DNA of 6,315 bases from CAYJAQ01 sp964368275 (GTDB lineage Bacteria > Bacillota_I > Bacilli_A > ML615J-28 > CAG-313): assembly GCA_964368275.1 (NCBI GenBank), contig CAYJAQ010000066.1, forward strand, positions 1 to 6,315, given 5' to 3'. The stretch's first letter is position 1. Every line of letters begins with the position of its first letter. Below, piece by piece: positions 5,428 through 6,315 of the stretch. Under the pieces are notes generated by a model. That model saw only the letters and a list, made by a program, of their open reading frames with translations, had not been told where the DNA came from and did no database searches. A program made the translations under genes and the position numbers.

Positions 5428-5459
5428 GGAAATAATTTTAAATTTAAATTTAAATTTCC
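5428..5459 (-). repeat. TTTAAA tandem repeat inside an inverted repeat before spoIVB
   Basis: Three and a half copies of the self-complementary hexamer TTTAAA occupy 5437-5457. They are enclosed by GGAAAT (5428-5433) and ATTTCC (5454-5459), so the RNA can fold into a long AU-rich hairpin whose base sits just before the spoIVB Shine-Dalgarno sequence. The rest of the spacer back to the recN terminator should hold the spoIVB promoter. It contains GGGAATAATA, which fits a sigma-F -10 (GGNNANAHTR), but no matching -35 was found. Confidence 0.6.
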
Positions 5460-5484
5460 ATTATTATTATTCCCCAAAGTAAAC

Positions 5485-5522
5485 AAAAAAGCATCTTTAA
5501 TATTTGGTATTAAAGACACTTT
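5485..5522 (-). terminator. Intrinsic terminator after recN
   Basis: Minus-strand arms GTGTCTTTAATA (5519-5508) and TATTAAAGATGC (5502-5491) form a 12-bp stem with two G-U pairs and the loop CCAAA, followed at once by TTTTTT (5490-5485). It starts about 7 bases after the recN stop. It separates recN from spoIVB, so spoIVB needs its own promoter, as expected for a gene limited to sporulation. Confidence 0.88.
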
Positions 5523-5528
5523 ATGTCA

Positions 5529-6315
5529 TTATTTTTTCTTAAAATTGTTAATCATATCTTCAGCTAAACGCTGCGCAGTAATATCAGTTTTCGATGAAGA
5601 AATCATTTTGGCAATTTCTTCAATGCGTTCTTCATAATTTAGTTTTCTAATACTAGTCACAGTTCGATTATTGCTTACTTCTTTGGCTATAAACATATGC
5701 TCATCTGCAGCAGCTGTTACCATAGGTAAATGTGTAATTGCTAAAACTTGCGTTGTTTTACTAATGCTTTGCATTTTTTCAGCAATTGCATGAGCAACTT
5801 CACCACTTACACCAGTATCAATTTCATCAAAAATCATTGTTGACAAATGCATATTAGTTAAAATATGTGTCTTAAATGCAAGCATAATACGTGACATTTC
5901 ACCACCGGAAGCAACCTTTGATAATTCTTTTAACGGTTCACCATAGTTAAATGATATCATAATGTCAACTACATCAGCACCATTGCTTTTGAAAGTCGTA
6001 CTATCAAAAGGATTAGTTAAATCATACGGTTTAAAAACAATTTCTAATTGTACTTTATCTAAACACAAATCTTGGAGCGTTGCTTGAATGTTCTTCTTTA
6101 ATCCTTCTGCATTAACTTGACGCTTTTTAGTAAGGGTAAGCGTAATAGTTTTCAATTGTTCATATGTTAAAATTACTTTCTGACGTGCTTCCTCAATTAA
6201 GAGATCATAAAGTTCAAAATTGTTTACTTTATAATCTAATTCTTTCAAATAGTCAAGTAATTCTGGAACATCTTTTTGATAACGTCTTTTTATATCACTT
6301 ATTAAACTCATACGA
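5529..6315 (-). CDS. recN: DNA repair ATPase RecN, C-terminal part (runs off the right edge)
   Basis: RecN is an SMC-like ATPase that gathers and protects broken DNA ends for recombinational repair. The window holds roughly the last 262 of about 550-560 residues; the frame is open to position 6315. The ATG at 6311 is internal: R-M-SLISDIKRRY matches the RecN region just before the second coiled coil. Seen in order: coiled-coil return arm (about 10-75), ABC signature VASGGEMSR (133-141), Walker B STMIFDEID (157-165) with catalytic Glu, and the His-switch block ITHLPMVTAAAD (192-203), counted from that ATG. The family usually has Q where M follows P in that block. The N-terminal Walker A and first coiled coil lie outside. 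The gene ends in TAA with a terminator directly after. Its place ahead of spoIVB and spo0A is a conserved order in spore formers. Confidence 0.95.
   Translation of the reverse strand, partial: RMSLISDIKRRYQKDVPELLDYLKELDYKVNNFELYDLLIEEARQKVILTYEQLKTITLTLTKKRQVNAEGLKKNIQATLQDLCLDKVQLEIVFKPYDLTNPFDSTTFKSNGADVVDIMISFNYGEPLKELSKVASGGEMSRIMLAFKTHILTNMHLSTMIFDEIDTGVSGEVAHAIAEKMQSISKTTQVLAITHLPMVTAAADEHMFIAKEVSNNRTVTSIRKLNYEERIEEIAKMISSSKTDITAQRLAEDMINNFKKK

Noticed and set aside
1..6315. CRISPR array, tRNA, rRNA, insertion sequence or prophage elements
   Set aside because: No spaced direct repeats, cloverleaf, transposase or integrase sequence was seen on either strand; the window is ordinary chromosomal genes.

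Overview
The window looks like a piece of a low-GC, endospore-forming (or recently endospore-forming) Bacillota chromosome. The reasons are the AT-rich DNA with strong GGAGG ribosome binding sites, the recN - spoIVB - spo0A gene order that is typical of spore formers, and a Spo0A effector region that matches the family closely. Protein flavour suggests a Bacilli/Erysipelotrichia-like lineage, but this is inference. Tryptophan is encoded by TGG, no gene needs TGA to be read as an amino acid, and all seven genes end in TAA, so the code appears standard. Every base lies in or close to a gene; there is no gene-free stretch over 300 bases.

Right part (minus strand, 6315 to 3432): the 3' half of recN, closed by its own intrinsic terminator; spoIVB, the S55 serine protease of sporulation; then spo0A behind a 166-bp regulatory gap holding a sigma-A-like promoter and two Spo0A boxes. 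spo0A is split by an apparent one-base deletion between the receiver part and the DNA-binding part. Middle (plus strand, 3205 to 3402): a 65-residue single-span membrane protein of unknown function. It is divergent from dinB, with which it shares a symmetric -10 region, and convergent with spo0A, with which it shares a perfect 12-bp bidirectional terminator.

Left part (minus strand, 3133 to 108): dinB (DNA polymerase IV), then a PlsC-type acyltransferase carrying a zinc ribbon and an extra C-terminal domain, then mscL (large mechanosensitive channel) tightly coupled behind it and followed by a hairpin terminator. A possible promoter for a gene beyond the left edge lies in the first 45 bases.

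The main anomaly concerns gene integrity. dinB and spoIVB have no ATG, GTG or TTG at a position that gives a complete protein and has a ribosome binding site. In both, an in-frame ATT sits just after a Shine-Dalgarno sequence. spo0A needs one extra base to be whole. Either this organism uses AUU initiation in two genes and has lost spo0A, or the sequence carries several single-base deletions. Both readings can be tested.
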